Origin: Zeimonas sp003577305
GTDB lineage: Bacteria; Pseudomonadota; Gammaproteobacteria; Burkholderiales; Burkholderiaceae_E
Direction of reading: 5' to 3'
NCBI GenBank assembly: GCA_030263385.1
Contig: SZOX01000004.1
Coordinates: forward strand, 62,001-126,000
Length of the DNA stretch: 64,000 nucleotides
Every line of letters begins with the position of its first letter. Position 1 is the stretch's first letter. This document shows, piece by piece, positions 61,178 to 64,000 of the stretch. Position numbers and translations under genes: made by a program. The notes under the pieces were generated by a model. That model made no database searches and was not told the origin of the DNA. It worked only from the letters and a program-made list of their open reading frames with translations.

Positions 61178-62485
61178 TCAGCCGATCGAGCGCATCTGCC
61201 CGGGCAGCCAGGTGACCAGGCCGGGGAACAGGTAGATCAGCAGCACCGCGACCACCATCAGCCCGAACATCGGCATCGACTGCCGCGCGACCCATGGCAG
61301 CTGCCGGCCGGTCATCCCCTGCAGCACGAACAGGTTGAAGCCCACCGGTGGCGTGATCTGCGCCATCTCCACCACCAGCACGATGAACACGCCGAACCAC
61401 AGCAGGTCGATGCCCGCAGCCTGCACCGTGGGCAGGATCACGCCCATCGTCAGCACGACCATCGAGATGCCGTCGAGGAAGCATCCGAGCAGGATGTAGA
61501 ACAGGGCCAGCGCGACGATCAGCTGGAAGCGCGACAGGCCGAGCGAGGCGATCCACTCGGCGAGCTGCCGCGGCAACCCGATGTAGCCCATCGCCAGCGT
61601 CAGGTAGGCCGCGCCGGCCAGGATCAGCGCGATCATGCAGTACAGCCGGGTCGCGCCGAGCAGCGACGCGACGAAGGTGCGCCGGTCGAGCGAGCCCTGG
61701 GCACCCGAGAGCACGAGCGCGCCGACCACGCCGATCGCGGCCGCTTCGGTCGCGGTGGCGATGCCCGCGTAGATCGCGCCCAGCACTCCGGCGATCAGCA
61801 GTACCACCGGAATCAGGCTGCGCGAGGCCCAGAGCTTCTCGCGCAGCCCCGGTTCCTGCTCGGCCGGCGGCACGCTCGCGCGGTTCAACAGTGCCCAGCC
61901 GATCACGTAACCCATGAACAGCAGCGCGAGCATGATGCCGGGCAGCACGCCGCCCACGAACAACTGGGCGATCGACACGTCGGCGCTCACGCCGTAGACG
62001 ATCATGATGATCGACGGCGGAATCAGCAGGCCGAGCGTGCCCGCCCCGGCCAGCGTGCCGACGACGATGCCTTCGGGGTAGCCGCGCCGTCCCAGTTCGG
62101 GCAGCGTCATCTTGCCGATCGTGGCGCAGGTGGCGGCCGACGAGCCCGAGACCGCCGCGAAGATCGCGCAGCCGATGATGTTGGTGTGCAGCAGCCGTCC
62201 GGGCAAGCGGTTCATCCACGGCGCCAGCCCCTGGAACATGTCGGCCGACAGCCGGGTGCGGAACAGGATTTCCCCCATCCAGACGAACAGCGGCAGCGCG
62301 GTCAGCGTCCAGCTCGACGCGGCACCCCAGATGGTGACCGCCATCGCGTCGCCGGCAGGCCGCGACGAGAACAACTCCATGGCGACCCACGCGACGCCCG
62401 ACAGCGCCAGTCCGATCCAGACGCCGCTGCCCAGCAGCGCGAACAGCGTCACGATCAGCAGCGTGGTGACCGCAAGCTCGCTCAT
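61178..62485 (-). CDS. dctM: TRAP transporter large permease DctM
   Basis: The large membrane subunit (435 aa) of a tripartite ATP-independent periplasmic transporter. It has about twelve hydrophobic segments. Typical conserved parts are ALPLFVWMGEILFRT near residue 62, AAVSGSSAATCATIGKMTLPEL near 110, GTLAGAGTLGLLIPPSIIMIVYG near 143 and PVGFNLFVLQGM near 395. ATG at 62485, overlapping the dctQ stop by 4 bases. The substrate, probably a carboxylate, is set by the binding protein and cannot be named. Confidence 0.93.
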   Translation of the reverse strand: MSELAVTTLLIVTLFALLGSGVWIGLALSGVAWVAMELFSSRPAGDAMAVTIWGAASSWTLTALPLFVWMGEILFRTRLSADMFQGLAPWMNRLPGRLLHTNIIGCAIFAAVSGSSAATCATIGKMTLPELGRRGYPEGIVVGTLAGAGTLGLLIPPSIIMIVYGVSADVSIAQLFVGGVLPGIMLALLFMGYVIGWALLNRASVPPAEQEPGLREKLWASRSLIPVVLLIAGVLGAIYAGIATATEAAAIGVVGALVLSGAQGSLDRRTFVASLLGATRLYCMIALILAGAAYLTLAMGYIGLPRQLAEWIASLGLSRFQLIVALALFYILLGCFLDGISMVVLTMGVILPTVQAAGIDLLWFGVFIVLVVEMAQITPPVGFNLFVLQGMTGRQLPWVARQSMPMFGLMVVAVLLIYLFPGLVTWLPGQMRSIG

Positions 62486-62991
62486 TCCACGCGCTGCATC
62501 TCTGCGGCCGGCGCGCCCGCACGGCGCCCGCGCAGTTCGAGCACCAGTTCGTCGACGAAGGCGACCAGCAGGATCAGCGAGCCGGCCGCCATCGACAGTT
62601 GCGGCAGCCACAGCGGAGTGGCATCGGCGGCGGTGGAGATGTCGTTGAACAGGTACGACTGCCAGGCCAGGCGCACGCTGTAGAAGGCGAGCAGCCCGGC
62701 CAGCAGCAGCGCCACGCCGAGCGCCCAGCGCTCGAGCGCGCGCCGCGTGCGCGGCCCCGCCAGGCCGAGCAGCAGGGTCACGCGGATGTGCTCGTTGCGC
62801 TTGAGCGTGTGCGCGAGCGACAGGAAGCCGGCCCCTGCCATCAGGTAGCCGGCCCAGGCGTCGGTGCCCGGAAGGTAGAAGCCGAACTGGCGCCCGGCGA
62901 TGCCGAGCAGGACCATCGCGAGCAGCCCGACCATGGACGCCGCCGCGATCCACGCGGCGACGTCGTAGAGGCGGTCGAGCGCCGCGCGCAT
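62482..62991 (-). CDS. dctQ: TRAP transporter small permease DctQ
   Basis: A 169-residue small membrane subunit with four helices (about residues 9-32, 46-64, 86-108, 128-150). The DctQ pattern LGIAGRQFGFYLPGTDAWAGYLM and the LKRNEHIRVTLL motif are visible. Its ATG overlaps the dctP stop (TGATG), and its own stop overlaps dctM, so the three subunits are translated in series. Confidence 0.92.
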   Translation of the reverse strand: MRAALDRLYDVAAWIAAASMVGLLAMVLLGIAGRQFGFYLPGTDAWAGYLMAGAGFLSLAHTLKRNEHIRVTLLLGLAGPRTRRALERWALGVALLLAGLLAFYSVRLAWQSYLFNDISTAADATPLWLPQLSMAAGSLILLVAFVDELVLELRGRRAGAPAAEMQRVE

Positions 62992-63959
62992 CACATCTTG
63001 CCGTACGCGTCCAGGATCGCCTTGCCCTCCGGGCCGGCCTTCTTCACCCAGTCGTCGATCAGCGCCTCGCCGACCTTCCTGAACTCGGCGGTCATCTTCG
63101 CCGACGGGGGAAGCACCTGCATCCCGTTCTTCTTCAACTGGTCGAGGTACCAGGCGGTCTTCTCCTCGGAGCTCTTCCAGCCGCGCGCCTCGGCGGCGGC
63201 GGCGGCTTCGAGCAGCGCGTCCTGCGTGGCCTTGTCGAGCGCGTCGAACGCCTTCTGGTTCACGAGCACCGCGTTCTTCGGCAGCCAGGCCTGGTTGTCG
63301 TAGAAGTACTTGATGTGCTCGTAGGCCTTGGTGTCGTAGCCGGTCGAACCCGAGGTCATGAACGACTCGACCGCACCGGTGGCCATTGCCTGCGACAGCT
63401 CGGCCGCCTGGATCGTGACCGGCTGCGCACCGAACATCTCGGCGATCTTCGCGGTGGCCGCGTTGTACGAACGGAACTTCACGCCCTTGAGGTCGCTCGC
63501 CGCATCGAGCGCCTTCTTCGAGTACAGCCCCTGCGGCGGCCAGGCCACCGTGTACAGCAGCTTCATGCCCTGCGAAGCGAGCAGCTTGTCGAGCGCCGGC
63601 CGCGCGGCCTTGTCCAGCTTGCGCGCGGCCTCGTAGCTGGTGGCGAGGAACGGCAGCACGTCGATGCCGTACAGCGGGTTCTCGTTGGAGAAATTCGACA
63701 GCAGCACCTCGCCGATCTGCGCCTGGTTGCCCTGCACCGCGCGCTTGATCTCGGGTGCCTTGAAGAGCGACGCGTTGGCGTGCACGGTGATCTCGAGCTT
63801 GCCGCCGGTGGCCTTTCTGACGTCGCTGGCGAACTGCACCAGGTTCTCGGTGTGGAAGTTGCCGGCCGGATAGGCGGCGGGCAGGTCCCACTTGACCTGG
63901 GCGGACGCGACCCCGGTCGCGACGGCGAACAGCAGGGGCAGGAATCGGCTGGGTTTCAT
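62991..63959 (-). CDS. dctP: TRAP transporter solute-binding protein DctP
   Basis: Periplasmic solute-binding protein (322 aa) with a signal peptide (KPSRFLPLLFAVATGVASA, cleavage near residue 20). The DctP family sequence is seen in WPPQGLYSKKALDAASDLKGVK near residue 125 and MFGAQPVTIQAAELSQAMATG near 155. It binds the substrate and hands it to DctQM. First gene of the operon; 41 bases remain between its start and the window end, so its promoter is outside or cut. Confidence 0.92.
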   Translation of the reverse strand: MKPSRFLPLLFAVATGVASAQVKWDLPAAYPAGNFHTENLVQFASDVRKATGGKLEITVHANASLFKAPEIKRAVQGNQAQIGEVLLSNFSNENPLYGIDVLPFLATSYEAARKLDKAARPALDKLLASQGMKLLYTVAWPPQGLYSKKALDAASDLKGVKFRSYNAATAKIAEMFGAQPVTIQAAELSQAMATGAVESFMTSGSTGYDTKAYEHIKYFYDNQAWLPKNAVLVNQKAFDALDKATQDALLEAAAAAEARGWKSSEEKTAWYLDQLKKNGMQVLPPSAKMTAEFRKVGEALIDDWVKKAGPEGKAILDAYGKM

Positions 63960-64000
63960 CGGGCCTCCGCAATGATGGATGGACGGACGGTGCAGGACGG

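Overview
The window is GC-rich bacterial chromosome from a betaproteobacterium, most likely of the order Burkholderiales. The best evidence is gene order: rne and rluC divergent, then HAD phosphatase, sppA, methyltransferase, maf, yceD, rpmF, plsX, fabHDG, acpP, fabF, and next degP, lepA, lepB, rnc, era, recO, pdxJ, acpS, nagZ, uvrC, pgsA and tRNA genes. Genes are packed tightly, with many start/stop overlaps of ATGA or GTGA type. I see no prophage, insertion sequence, integron or CRISPR array.

Region 1 (1-6925) is a respiratory formate dehydrogenase locus: the 3' end of the catalytic subunit gene, the iron-sulfur and cytochrome b subunits, the FdhE accessory protein, a small GcvH-like lipoyl-domain protein, and SelA plus SelB, which make and deliver selenocysteine. 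selC and selD are not in the window. Region 2 (7004-14846) holds a small membrane protein, topoisomerase IV (parE, parC), htpG, a hypoxanthine-DNA glycosylase and a spermidine-synthase-like protein. Region 3 (14947-21610) has a GspE-type ATPase, a MoxR ATPase/acetyltransferase/VWA trio on the minus strand, two small cytochromes c, a lone pseudopilin and rraA. Region 4 (21663-25566, minus strand) is a molybdenum cofactor and FDH-maturation operon: moaA, fdhD, mobA, moeA. Together with a MOT1-type molybdate transporter at 55.2-56.4 kb, it supplies the cofactor for the formate dehydrogenase of region 1.

Region 5 (25673-39774) is RNase E with a long leader, rluC, maturation genes, L32 and the fatty-acid synthesis cluster. 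Region 6 (39812-52145) is the degP-to-pgsA housekeeping block; the rpoE-rseA-rseB genes usually found just before degP are absent. Region 7 (52199-55197) has tRNA-Gly and tRNA-Cys, then fadH, then tRNA-Leu on the other strand, followed by an MntA antitoxin gene with only a 36-residue stump of its HepT toxin. Region 8 (55231-63959) has the molybdate transporter, an esterase, a YbbA-type ATPase, pgi, NAD(P)HX repair and a TRAP transporter.

The most unusual observations are two clean in-frame losses of conserved catalytic segments about 4 kb apart. HtpG lacks the whole glycine-rich ATP-lid segment. The GspE-like ATPase lacks the end of its Walker B motif and its histidine box. Both genes are otherwise intact. 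Other points of interest are the GcvH-like protein inside the FDH/selenocysteine operon, the truncated type VII toxin, the split tRNA cluster, a 20-bp perfect hairpin after the pseudopilin gene, and an AT-rich patch inside lepB.
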